A stretch of 64,000 nucleotides of DNA from Aureispira sp. CCB-QB1 (lineage in GTDB: Bacteria; Bacteroidota; Bacteroidia; Chitinophagales; Saprospiraceae), in assembly GCF_000724545.1 (NCBI RefSeq), contig NZ_JHBV01000043.1, forward strand, positions 124,001 through 188,000, read 5' to 3'. This document shows, piece after piece, positions 36,511 to 45,295 of this stretch (positions are counted from its first letter, which is position 1; the number at the start of each line of letters is the position of its first letter). Under the pieces are notes generated by a model, which saw only the letters and a list, made by a program, of their open reading frames with translations, ran no database searches and was not told the DNA's origin. The position numbers and the translations under genes are program-made.

Positions 36511-38214
36511 TTACTGAATAAACAACAAAGCCAATTTAATTTGTGTGTAGCCAATCTCTTGGTTCATGGCTTCATACAGGGCTTTAGAACTCACCGAGCC
36601 ATCTGGACGGACATCATCAGGCTTGTTGGCTGCCAATATTTGGTTGTAAGCAGCTTGTACTTTCTGCAAAATACCAGCAGGAGGTGCATAGGGAGACCAG
36701 TCAAAAGTAGGAAATAAGTCATGGAGTTTGGCGATATGACCTGTAATAGTACTTTCTGTCAATCCACGTTCGGCGGCAATTTGTTGAATGCTCCAGTTTT
36801 GATCAACCAGTTCTTTGGTAATCAGGTGGGTTGCTTTTTTCTTGTGTTTTTTCTCCTTTTTTTTCTTTTTATAACGCTCAATGTCTTCGGGATCGGTCAA
36901 GCCTCCACAATGTCTTAAAAAACCAAGGGCTCTTTTTTCTAGAGCTGTTGCATCAATTTTAGCTTCTATTTCAGATGATAACTCTTGGAAACGCTTATCT
37001 GCTTTAAAGGCTAAAGGATCAACTTGTAGTGCAATATCATTGAAGCCTGTTAATTGAAGTCCCGCTAGGTTTTTCAGACGAGAGAGGGCAACGTAGCCCT
37101 GTCCTTTCTCAAAGGTTCGGCTCAAATCAACTTTTGCATAATCCAAGGTCATACCTTGGCTTTTGTGAACAGTAATAGCCCATGCCAATCGAATAGGAAT
37201 TTGTTGGTAAGAAGCAAGGGACTTTCCCATATCGTCCTCTATAGACCATTCGTTGGGTTCGGCAATTAATTGTTTTCCATCACTGAGCATAATGTGGGGA
37301 AATCCTTCTGGTGAATATCCCATCACTTTGCCCAATGTTCCATTAATATACCCATGTTCATAGTTATTTTTGACAAACATTACTTTAGCGCCTTCTTTGA
37401 GGTAAACTTGTTCTTCTGCTCGAACAGAGTTTTTGAGCAAGTCTAATAATTTTTTATTGCCTTTTGTTGTTGCTTCGAAGGTGGTAATTTTTCCATCTAA
37501 GGCTCTAAGATATTGATTGTTGGTTCTATTGACATCGTGGTTGTGACTATATAGCATGGGCGGTTCCCAGCCTTTGGGAAAGGTCGTATGGGCGGCTTCT
37601 TTTAATAACTGCAAAGAGTTTTGAGAAATTGTATTGTTGCGGATTTCGTTCAAAATCTGATTTAGTTGACCGCTTTCTTGTCTATGTTGCTCTGTAAGAT
37701 AGCAAATGGCAAGTTTGGCTTCTAGCCAAGCTTTAGACATAAAGGCAAATTTTTCTCGATTATTTTCTGTTCCTAAGCCAACTGGAGGAAGTTGGAAAAA
37801 ATCGCCTGAAAAAATTACTTGTATGCCACCAAAAGCATAGTCATTGCCCTTAAAAAATTTCAAAACTTGATTGACCATATCCAATTGTGTTTTGTGCAAC
37901 ATAGATATTTCGTCAATGATCAATACCTTGGCAGCTTCTAGTTTATCCCGAAGGTATTTCTTGGTTTTCATGAATTCCAAATCCTTTTGGCTCAAATGTG
38001 TACGCACGCCAATACCCGACCAAGCATGGATGGTCATTCCATTCATATGCGTAGCAGCAATCCCCGTAGAGGCTGTAACAGCAACAGGGACCCGACGTTC
38101 TTTCAGATATTGTATGTACTGGTTGAGTACATAGGTTTTTCCTGCTCCAGCAGAACCTGTTAAAAATACATTTTTTCCTGCTTTGAGAATACGTAGAGCA
38201 GTGGATTGTTTCAT
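36511..38214 (-). CDS. PIF1-like DNA helicase with C-terminal HTH domain
   Basis: This 567-residue protein is a superfamily 1B helicase: Walker A GSAGAGKT (residues 20-27), Walker B VLIIDEISML, SGDFFQLPPVG, and in the second RecA-like domain VHKSQGMTLDYAKVDLSRTF and GQGYVALSRLKNLAG. After a lysine-rich linker come residues about 455-500 with a helix-turn-helix (WSIQQIAAERGLTESTITGH), as found at the end of Bacteroidota PIF1/RecQ-type proteins. PIF1 enzymes unwind DNA with 5'-3' polarity, including G-quadruplexes and RNA-DNA hybrids. An exact promoter match lies upstream at 38249-38279. Confidence 0.88.
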   Translation of the reverse strand: MKQSTALRILKAGKNVFLTGSAGAGKTYVLNQYIQYLKERRVPVAVTASTGIAATHMNGMTIHAWSGIGVRTHLSQKDLEFMKTKKYLRDKLEAAKVLIIDEISMLHKTQLDMVNQVLKFFKGNDYAFGGIQVIFSGDFFQLPPVGLGTENNREKFAFMSKAWLEAKLAICYLTEQHRQESGQLNQILNEIRNNTISQNSLQLLKEAAHTTFPKGWEPPMLYSHNHDVNRTNNQYLRALDGKITTFEATTKGNKKLLDLLKNSVRAEEQVYLKEGAKVMFVKNNYEHGYINGTLGKVMGYSPEGFPHIMLSDGKQLIAEPNEWSIEDDMGKSLASYQQIPIRLAWAITVHKSQGMTLDYAKVDLSRTFEKGQGYVALSRLKNLAGLQLTGFNDIALQVDPLAFKADKRFQELSSEIEAKIDATALEKRALGFLRHCGGLTDPEDIERYKKKKKEKKHKKKATHLITKELVDQNWSIQQIAAERGLTESTITGHIAKLHDLFPTFDWSPYAPPAGILQKVQAAYNQILAANKPDDVRPDGSVSSKALYEAMNQEIGYTQIKLALLFIQ

Positions 38215-38248
38215 GAATTAGTTTTTAAGCCCAAAAAATTGTAAAAAA

Positions 38249-38279
38249 CAAAGGTATAAGATGTTCACTTATATTGCAA
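38249..38279 (-). promoter_or_regulatory. Bacteroidota-type promoter for the PIF1-like helicase
   Basis: On the minus strand TTG (38279-38277), a 20-nt spacer and TACCTTTG (38256-38249) match the TTG-N20-TAnnTTTG consensus exactly, about 35 nt before the ATG. Confidence 0.65.
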
Positions 38280-38369
38280 GCGAATGACAACTTTGTTCTT
38301 ATGGAGCATGGAAATCTTTACAAGGGGGAGAATAGAGTGGGCATTCTATTTCAAGAGGTTCCTAATTAC

Positions 38370-38513
38370 AATAGTTCGTTGAAAAATCGTATTAGTTTGA
38401 TTATCAGTAAGATGTATTTTTATTAACCTTTGCGCTAAAAGACTGATAATCAAACTAATGCAAGATGCTTTTTTACGTTTTTCGTAGGAAAACTAAAAAA
38501 TCAACGGAGTATT
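38370..38513 (+). mobile_element. Family B MITE-like element (144 bp)
   Basis: The ends AATAGTTCGTTGA (38370-38382) and TCAACGGAGTATT (38501-38513) are inverted repeats with 11 of 13 matches. Inside lies a perfect 18-bp inverted repeat (38391-38408 and 38442-38459) with TTTGATTATC in its arm. The element at 41312 shares both ends and the TTTGATTATC segment. No open frame. Confidence 0.65.
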
Positions 38514-38642
38514 AAATTAGATACCTATTTAGTTGAAAAAAGAATAATTAGCCGATAGACGGTAGGCTAAAGGTTGTTTTTCTTATGGAAAATGGCTATC
38601 TTAAAATGCAAAATGCTTGACGATATGATATTAAAACAAAGT

Positions 38643-39305
38643 ATGAGAATTATTATTTTAAGTTTATTGTTGAGTTGGTATTGCCAAGAGAGTTTTGCAA
38701 CTGCCCAAATTCCAGATCAATTAATTTACGAAGGCAAAACGTATTATTTGCACAACAATCCTTTGGAAGCTTATTTTAAAGAACATCCTAAAAAGCGCCC
38801 TGAAGGAGACGTTTTATCTACTGCTTTATGGCGAGGCTATATTGCTACTTTCGAAATTCAGAATCAAGTATTGGTATTAAAAGACATACAAATTCAAGTG
38901 TATCAACACCAAGAGGGAAAAGAGGAGTGGGCACCCAATGTTTCCTTAAAATCGGTTCTGAAACAAATATTCCCCAAAGACGAGGTATTTAAAATTGATT
39001 GGTGTACAGAGATACTGATCTTGCCCGATGGTAAAATAAAGGATTATGTGCATCATGGGTACGCTTCTATTTTTGAAAAATACCTCTTGTTAGAAATAAA
39101 GGAAGGAAAATTGATACAATCGAAAGCTTTTGATTCAGTAGGCTACCTAGCTTTTAGAAAAGAGCAATTACAACGATTTAAACAAACAGCAGCTTATCAG
39201 GAATATTTGGTAAAATGGAAGGAGAAATATGAATATACAGAAACAGAAATTGATGCCATACTAGAGAATAATATTTTCAACTATTTGAATGGTTTTTTGG
39301 AATGA
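38643..39305 (+). CDS. Hypothetical exported protein
   Basis: This 220-residue protein has a signal peptide (MRIIILSLLLSWYCQESFA) and a conserved-looking start to the mature part, IPDQLIYEGKTYYLHNNPLE, a pattern I associate with uncharacterised Bacteroidota proteins. The remainder is mixed alpha/beta and ends in charged helices (QLQRFKQTAAYQEYLVKWKE). There is no lipobox and no T9SS tail. The ATG at 38643 is chosen for the signal peptide; ATGs at 38625, 38613 and 38592 are also in frame. Function unknown. Confidence 0.62.
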   Translation: MRIIILSLLLSWYCQESFATAQIPDQLIYEGKTYYLHNNPLEAYFKEHPKKRPEGDVLSTALWRGYIATFEIQNQVLVLKDIQIQVYQHQEGKEEWAPNVSLKSVLKQIFPKDEVFKIDWCTEILILPDGKIKDYVHHGYASIFEKYLLLEIKEGKLIQSKAFDSVGYLAFRKEQLQRFKQTAAYQEYLVKWKEKYEYTETEIDAILENNIFNYLNGFLE

Positions 39306-39418
39306 GCAAGTTTATTTTAGTCTGTTTTGCAGTATGATTACTTACTATTTTAATAACACCAAAAATAGTTGTATCATCACGTTTGAGGTATATTCTAAAG
39401 AATTTCTACGTATAAAAA

Positions 39419-40108
39419 ATGAAGGCAACATATCATATTACACAACACGTTGAGCAGTTTGAGCAATGGAGAAAGGAAAATCACACACAAGAACAATATG
39501 AAAAAGGGTTTACGGATGACCCTGCTTATCCATTTTGGGAGAATATCGAAAGTGATTTAAAGCAATTATTTGAGAGTGGCACACTCCAAAACTTATCTAT
39601 AGAAGAACAGGAAGGGATAATGTATTTGATTGCTCGAAGTTGGGATGTTGGAAATATTATTAATTGGCTAACCATTAGTGCTGAAGAACCAATTTCTTAT
39701 TTGGAGTGTACCGAATCTGATTTTTTGCAGATGTGTCAGTGGGCTTTAAAGACCAAAGAAGAAGATGTGAAATGTCAGTTTGTAAAAGTGCTGCCTTTTT
39801 TGAAGACGATTTCTAAAGACGTAATAAGAGCACTTTTATTAGATTTTTATAAGGATGGAGGAACGTATACCAAGCGCATGAGTTTATTTGCATTGCAAGA
39901 AACTAAATATCCCCATTTAGAAGAACTTGTGCTGACTTCTTGGGCAAGCGAGGAGGATGAGTTTTATACAATTGCTTGCATCAATATTTTGCATAGTTTA
40001 AAAAGCAAAGAGCTAAAAGTATATCTCAAAAAAGCCGAAGCGTACAAGGATTGGGAATTCTTGCAAGAAAATATACAGCGTATAAAAAAGGAGGCGAAGT
40101 TGAAGTAG
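39419..40108 (+). CDS. Hypothetical cytoplasmic protein, possible HEAT-like repeats
   Basis: This 229-residue acidic protein has no signal or membrane segment. After residue 90 it is made of paired helices of 30-40 residues (LQMCQWALKTKEEDVKCQFV, SKDVIRALLLDFYKDG, HLEELVLTSWASEEDEFYTI) that suggest HEAT-like repeats. Such proteins are common among immunity or scaffold proteins, but no toxin gene is adjacent and I do not assign a role. It converges with the acyltransferase gene, 6 nt between stops. Confidence 0.6.
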   Translation: MKATYHITQHVEQFEQWRKENHTQEQYEKGFTDDPAYPFWENIESDLKQLFESGTLQNLSIEEQEGIMYLIARSWDVGNIINWLTISAEEPISYLECTESDFLQMCQWALKTKEEDVKCQFVKVLPFLKTISKDVIRALLLDFYKDGGTYTKRMSLFALQETKYPHLEELVLTSWASEEDEFYTIACINILHSLKSKELKVYLKKAEAYKDWEFLQENIQRIKKEAKLK

Positions 40109-40114
40109 TTGTAT

Positions 40115-41278
40115 TTAAATCATTCGCCAAAAAGAATCATTAGCAGTACCTTTTTTAAACTCCAAGAAACGTTGGCAAATAACATACAAAATAACCAAAC
40201 CGCTTAACCAACACAAATACATCACTTTAATATCACAGCCCATTCTAAAGGCAGCTCCAATAAAGGCATATAAGTATAAGTGTGTGATATAAAAGAACAT
40301 AGCTGTTTGTCCAAATACTTTGACTGGATGGAGCCAAGCTTTTCCAGAAAGACGGGCAAAAATAGAGAGCAAAACCAAATTGATACCGCAAGTGATAAGA
40401 GCAAAAGTAAGACTAGGAGGGTATTTGACCAATGTGAAAAATGCAATCCAAGTATCGTTGTTGGCAATGGAAAAGTTGCCCCATTCTAGTAAGCGAAGTG
40501 CCACGAAAATTAAGATAAAAAACAAACCTGTAAAAGCTGAAATTGTATAGATTTGTTGCGGTTTCTTTTGTAATAATTGTGCCCAAAACATACCAAATGT
40601 TGTAATACCTAACCAAGGAATAATAGGATAAATCACCAAAGCACCAGGAGACATTCCAGGCACCAACAAAAAATGCTCAAAAAAACTAAAGGCAACATTT
40701 GGATTGGAGTTGCTAATATACCACCAAGACAATGCAAAACTACCCACAGTGATGCTTAATAATTGCCATGGTTTTAACTTCCATAAAAAGCCAGCAATCA
40801 TCATACAACTCCCCAAACCATACAAAACAGATGTTGGAATAAAAAAATAATTCCCAGGAGCACCTGGCATTTGTACACTAGGAGCGCTTATTGTAGGATC
40901 TTGGATCTGCAAGGCCATGCTAATTCCCCACGCAGGAAATTCTAAAAAGAACATAAGCAGTAAAATTACTCCTCCTCGTTTTAAAAAATAGGTATAAATT
41001 TTTTGATTGGACCATTCCGATTGTAGCCGTTTTTGTGCAAACAGGTAAATACTCATGCCCATCAAAAAGAAGAAACCAGGAGCACATAAATGACTCAAAA
41101 AACGTGTTAGCCACCATCCCAAATCGGGATAGCCTCTAAATGGCACACCCCACAGTTCGCTAAAATGCCTTCTTCCAACCATTGCACTGGCATGATCCAA
41201 TGCCATTAATAACATAATAAAACCACGTAATAAGTCTATGCTATCCGTTCGATAAGTGGTGTTTGTAGAAGTTGTCAT
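40115..41278 (-). CDS. HGSNAT-like membrane acyltransferase (DUF1624)
   Basis: This 387-residue inner-membrane protein begins with DSIDLLRGFIMLLMALDHAS, the signature of the heparan-alpha-glucosaminide N-acetyltransferase catalytic family (DUF1624), and has about ten membrane helices. The histidine in ALDHAS corresponds to the family's catalytic region. Bacterial members are thought to transfer acyl groups from CoA to envelope sugars, but the acceptor here is unknown. Its upstream region holds the family B element at 41312. Confidence 0.8.
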   Translation of the reverse strand: MTTSTNTTYRTDSIDLLRGFIMLLMALDHASAMVGRRHFSELWGVPFRGYPDLGWWLTRFLSHLCAPGFFFLMGMSIYLFAQKRLQSEWSNQKIYTYFLKRGGVILLLMFFLEFPAWGISMALQIQDPTISAPSVQMPGAPGNYFFIPTSVLYGLGSCMMIAGFLWKLKPWQLLSITVGSFALSWWYISNSNPNVAFSFFEHFLLVPGMSPGALVIYPIIPWLGITTFGMFWAQLLQKKPQQIYTISAFTGLFFILIFVALRLLEWGNFSIANNDTWIAFFTLVKYPPSLTFALITCGINLVLLSIFARLSGKAWLHPVKVFGQTAMFFYITHLYLYAFIGAAFRMGCDIKVMYLCWLSGLVILYVICQRFLEFKKGTANDSFWRMI

Positions 41279-41311
41279 AATGTGTTAGATTATTGTTGAG
41301 AAGAGTAGTTC

Positions 41312-41543
41312 AATAGTTCGTTGAAACCACGGAGTAGCAGCGAAGCTAAACTTTATTAGTTTAGCTGCGCTGCTACTCCGTGGTACTTCGTGAGTGCTGC
41401 GCAGTTGATAATTAACGAGTTGTTCATTTGTTGTGATTTGAGTTAAAGATTTGATTATCAAATTAATATAAATGTAATTTTTTGTCTTTTTGGTAAAGAG
41501 TAAAAAATCAACGACCACGAAGTAGCAGCGTAGCTAACTACTA
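41312..41543 (+). mobile_element. Family B MITE-like element carrying core repeats
   Basis: It starts AATAGTTCGTTGA (41312-41324) and shows the matching end TCAACGA at 41508-41514, after which a third core copy runs 41515-41543 to TAACTACTA. The interior contains the hairpin at 41327-41383 and the TTTGATTATC segment shared with 38370. The core seems to have been inserted next to both ends. Confidence 0.6.
41327..41383. repeat. Near-perfect 26-bp inverted core repeat
   Basis: Left arm 41327-41352 (CCACGGAGTAGCAGCGAAGC then TAAACT) and right arm 41358-41383 are complementary at 25 of 26 positions with a 5-nt loop. Both arms are the core repeat. It lacks a T run, so it is not a typical terminator. 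Confidence 0.85.
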
Positions 41544-41547
41544 ATAG

Positions 41548-44500
41548 TTAATACCTAAAGATAAAAAAATCATTGCTTCTATTAATATGCCTTGTGGTAG
41601 GCACTTGCTGACCATCTGTCAATTGATGTACGTTAAAGGTGACATATTGTTGTAATTCTGAAATTTTTACCAAGCCATCTTGATCTAAGTCTGCTTTTTG
41701 AGACTGCAAGCCTTCTAATACAGAATAAGCAAAAGCACTGTTGTTCCATTCCTTAGATTCCAAAGCAAATTCCATCCCGCCAGCTGCCGAGATAATCGTT
41801 GTTCCAGTACCTTTGGTAACATTAGAAAATAAGGTTTGCATATAGGCAAATGAATTATTAAGCCCCATTTTAGGATGGAGGGTATAATCGCCACTTTTGG
41901 GATAAGCTTGAACTGCTTCGTGAGGCAATGTTGTTTGTGCTAACTGTTCAACTTCTGACTTGTCTATCTCACCAGAATGGCAAGCATCGATAAATAGTAA
42001 GCGTTTGCGAGCAGGAATTTGAGCCAATATACTTTCTAAGGTTTGATAGGCAAGCCCGCCATATTGAGGTTGCTCGAAATTGGTATCGTGCATAGCCAGA
42101 TAATAATTGAGTTGATCGTCCAACAAGCCATGACAAGAAAAATATAAGATGATTTCATCGTCCACAGTTGTGTTTTGGAGGAGTTCTAATTGTTGAAGGA
42201 CATATTTTAAAGTGGCTTTTTCATTGTTGATATAATGGGTATGAATTTGTTGGTAAAATGTTGTTTGATTGGAAAATGCGGTTGCAATGTCTTGTGCATC
42301 TTTGCTGGCAAAGGTTAAGTTTCTACTACTATCGGCATAGTTAGAAACTCCTACGGCAAAGACATACAACTCTACGGCTTGTTTAGTGGGTTGGTTATAA
42401 GCGACTACTTTTTTTCTTTTTAAACTTTCTGCTCCTTTTTTATTGGTTACAGATAAGGTGATTTCATTTAAGCCTTGCGAAAGTTGAAGTTGGATTTTTG
42501 CTGTTTGTTGATTTGGATTTCCGTTGGATAAATCTTTGCCCAATAAGCCATAAACAGGAACATCGTTGACATAGACATTCAAACGATTCAACGTTTCTTG
42601 TGTGTCTTCTAGAGCTACATCAAATTCAAGATAGCTTTTTTTGACTTCAAAAGGCAGCGGATCCATTATGGACAAGGACGGAACATGAAATTGATCATCT
42701 AGCATATCAGGAGTATAGCCCATTTTTTCCAAACGTTTGTTGTAGGCTTTTTGCAGCATACGATTTAAAATAGAACTCGCTAGTCCTAGAGAATCCATTA
42801 AAATATCAGGGCGATTGAATTTTAAGTCAAATTGCTCAAAGTTAAAGAGTTGTTGTTCTTTTTTGAAGGCTACCCAATCCAATGCCTTTTGAGTTGCCAT
42901 ATAATAGCCATCTTCGGTATATAAAATATAATCGTTTTGGTCAACCAAAATCATTTTTGCCAAAATAGACCAAGATTTAGTATCCCAAAAAATAATTTGC
43001 GCATCTTGACCAGCAGTAGCCATTATGGCTTTGTTCGGATGGAAACTAATGGCAGTAATCAAGCTAGAATGTCCTTCCAAGCGATGCAAGAGTTTTCCTG
43101 ATGAAACTTCCCAGATTCGAACCTGATGATTGCCCCAACCGCCAACCAAATACTTTGAATTAGGGCTAAAAGCCAAGGCAGAAACATGAACAGGAGCACA
43201 GATTTTTTGAGATGTTTCAGAATCCATTTGCCAATGAAAACAATTGTCCACAACCAGCGGAATTTTGGTTTTTATCGTATGTTTGACAGCATCAACAATG
43301 TAAATACTAGCAACGGTCTCCGTTCGACTTTTGTATTCTTCTTTTGCGGCAATGGCAAAGAGTGTTGCTTGGGCATTAGTCGCAGTTGCGTTGCGCTCCC
43401 CAAAATCCCAAAACATAGCGCCTAGATCTAATTTCCCTGTTTTCTTACCTGTATTAACATCATAAAAATGCAAAGCATTGTTGGCAGTTACTTTTTCATA
43501 ATTTTTGATTTTACCAACTTCTAACAAGGCAACCTCCTTGCCCGCATTCATAAAGTGAACATTGGGCTTGTGTTCCTCTTTTGGATTAGGCATTTTTAAT
43601 TGTCCTATATAATGATTGTTGTTGATATTTTGCTGACTAATTTGGTACAAATTAAAATCCTCATCAATCGCTGCGGTATGATTTTGATTAATGACAACAG
43701 ATTTATCTACATAATCAAATGTTTTTTCTGAAAGCCCTAAACTAAATAATGGTTGCGCTTTGCTTTTTTGACGAAGTGTCACGATGTCTTGATAACTATA
43801 ATCATTAGTTTGAACAATACCTGCTCCATGAAACCAATAATAATTGATAAAACAGCTTTGTCGATTTGGTGAAAAAATCAACTGTTTGACCTCATCCGAT
43901 GCCAGCGTTGTGGTGGGTAAATTGCCCACTTCTCTAAATTTCCATACATTGAGAAGAGAATGTTTGTTGGGTATATAAGAGGACTCATTTTCGACCATCC
44001 ACAAACTTTTGCCTTTGGGATCAAAAGAAAGTGCATTGATCGTTTTTCCAAGAGAAGCATATTCTCTCAATACGAATCCTGTTGATAAATCTATTTGGCG
44101 TATGGTAATAATATCTGGCTCAAAGTCACCTTGAAATTGGGTAAAGTGGCTTCCACCTCTTGCCGAGTTATTGCCTGCAAATGCAACAAAGACACTATTC
44201 CCATCAGCACTACTTGTGATAGCGGTAATGTCGCCCAAATGTTGTATCCGTTCTGGAGAGGTATTGCCTCGAACATCTTTGGCAGACCACGTCTGTTGAA
44301 TCAGAATTTCTCCAGGAGTACACACATAAATAGAATCATAATAACTATAAACAAACTGCCCATGAGGAGTCATACAATGGTTCATGACCACATTTTCTTG
44401 TTCCTTTAGTAATGTACCCATACTATCGACTAGCTCCCCTGTTTCTAAGCTGTATTTTCGCCAATAAACTTTGTTCCAATCTAATCCATTTTCAGGAATG

Positions 44501-45291
44501 GTATAAAAAAATGTATTATTTTTATCTGGAATGGCAGCATAAACCCGTCCACCTTTTATAGCGGGCAATGGAATGCGTTTTTGGGGCAGACCAGTACGAG
44601 CATCCAATAAAAAAACAACCTCTCCCGCTTCGGTGTTTTCATCTAGACCTTCTCCCCAGTCCAACCCCATGCTTAAGGTAGTTTGCTGGTTAGGGGTATG
44701 ATAAACGCCATATTTAAACGATGTCCAATGTTCTTGGCGATGGGCTTTTGAGAAGGATTTGTTTAAGTTATAGTAGGGGGTAGATTGAGCTTGAAGACTT
44801 TGAAGGTTATAATAAATCAATTGTTGCCCATTAACCCCTTCACAGAAAACAACCGATTTCCCATCAGGAGAAAAAAAGCCTCCAGCCAAGTGTCGATCAT
44901 CGCCATCTTGAAATGACTCTAATAAAATTTTATGATCCGAAACCCGCAAAAGTAAAAGCTGATCTACCACTTCTGAACGAACAAAACAAAGCAGATATTG
45001 ATTGTCTTTGGAAAACTCTAGTTTTGAAATTCGGGCGTTTTCTCCTAACAAATTCCATTGTTTAGCACGAAAAGTATTGGACTCAATACCTGAGTCTAAA
45101 TCCCTAAAGCGAATGGACATATCAGTTCCCCCAGTAGCTAATGTCTTACCATCAGAACTTATGGCAATGGTAACAATTGGTTCGTGATGTCCTTTTTGAA
45201 AGCGTAACTCTACTTTTTGGGCATGCGTGGGAGATGGGTTTAGCAAGAAGGAAATAACAAAAAGAACAAGGAATATAATGGAGTGTTTCAT
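41548..45291 (-). CDS. Exported WD40-repeat caspase-like protease
   Basis: This 1247-residue protein has a signal peptide (MKHSIIFLVLFVISFLLN, cleavage near THAQ). WD40-type repeats start at once (PIVTIAISSDGKTLATGGTD) and recur to about residue 775 (SALAFSPNSKYLVGGWGNHQ, ITAISFHPNKAIMATAGQD). The C-terminal 260 or so residues are a peptidase C14 (caspase/metacaspase) domain opening YVFAVGVSNYADSS, with dyad H1054 (LYFSCHGLL) and C1104 (FIDACHSGE). No T9SS tail, so periplasmic. It lies 4 nt after an RDD membrane protein gene, clearly one operon. Substrate and trigger are unknown. Confidence 0.88.
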   Translation of the reverse strand: MKHSIIFLVLFVISFLLNPSPTHAQKVELRFQKGHHEPIVTIAISSDGKTLATGGTDMSIRFRDLDSGIESNTFRAKQWNLLGENARISKLEFSKDNQYLLCFVRSEVVDQLLLLRVSDHKILLESFQDGDDRHLAGGFFSPDGKSVVFCEGVNGQQLIYYNLQSLQAQSTPYYNLNKSFSKAHRQEHWTSFKYGVYHTPNQQTTLSMGLDWGEGLDENTEAGEVVFLLDARTGLPQKRIPLPAIKGGRVYAAIPDKNNTFFYTIPENGLDWNKVYWRKYSLETGELVDSMGTLLKEQENVVMNHCMTPHGQFVYSYYDSIYVCTPGEILIQQTWSAKDVRGNTSPERIQHLGDITAITSSADGNSVFVAFAGNNSARGGSHFTQFQGDFEPDIITIRQIDLSTGFVLREYASLGKTINALSFDPKGKSLWMVENESSYIPNKHSLLNVWKFREVGNLPTTTLASDEVKQLIFSPNRQSCFINYYWFHGAGIVQTNDYSYQDIVTLRQKSKAQPLFSLGLSEKTFDYVDKSVVINQNHTAAIDEDFNLYQISQQNINNNHYIGQLKMPNPKEEHKPNVHFMNAGKEVALLEVGKIKNYEKVTANNALHFYDVNTGKKTGKLDLGAMFWDFGERNATATNAQATLFAIAAKEEYKSRTETVASIYIVDAVKHTIKTKIPLVVDNCFHWQMDSETSQKICAPVHVSALAFSPNSKYLVGGWGNHQVRIWEVSSGKLLHRLEGHSSLITAISFHPNKAIMATAGQDAQIIFWDTKSWSILAKMILVDQNDYILYTEDGYYMATQKALDWVAFKKEQQLFNFEQFDLKFNRPDILMDSLGLASSILNRMLQKAYNKRLEKMGYTPDMLDDQFHVPSLSIMDPLPFEVKKSYLEFDVALEDTQETLNRLNVYVNDVPVYGLLGKDLSNGNPNQQTAKIQLQLSQGLNEITLSVTNKKGAESLKRKKVVAYNQPTKQAVELYVFAVGVSNYADSSRNLTFASKDAQDIATAFSNQTTFYQQIHTHYINNEKATLKYVLQQLELLQNTTVDDEIILYFSCHGLLDDQLNYYLAMHDTNFEQPQYGGLAYQTLESILAQIPARKRLLFIDACHSGEIDKSEVEQLAQTTLPHEAVQAYPKSGDYTLHPKMGLNNSFAYMQTLFSNVTKGTGTTIISAAGGMEFALESKEWNNSAFAYSVLEGLQSQKADLDQDGLVKISELQQYVTFNVHQLTDGQQVPTTRHINRSNDFFIFRY

Positions 45292-45295
45292 TTGT

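Larger units (their letters stand above)
38215..38642. other. Divergent spacer with helicase promoter and family B element
   Basis: It holds the minus-strand promoter at 38249-38279 and a 144-bp family B element at 38370-38513. No further gene is seen; an in-frame TTG and ATGs between 38574 and 38642 are possible upstream starts for the next gene. Confidence 0.7.

Noticed and set aside
43105-43135. tRNA T-arm-like GGTTCGAAT on the minus strand
   Set aside because: Lies inside the WD40-caspase coding sequence and no acceptor or anticodon stem can be built around it.
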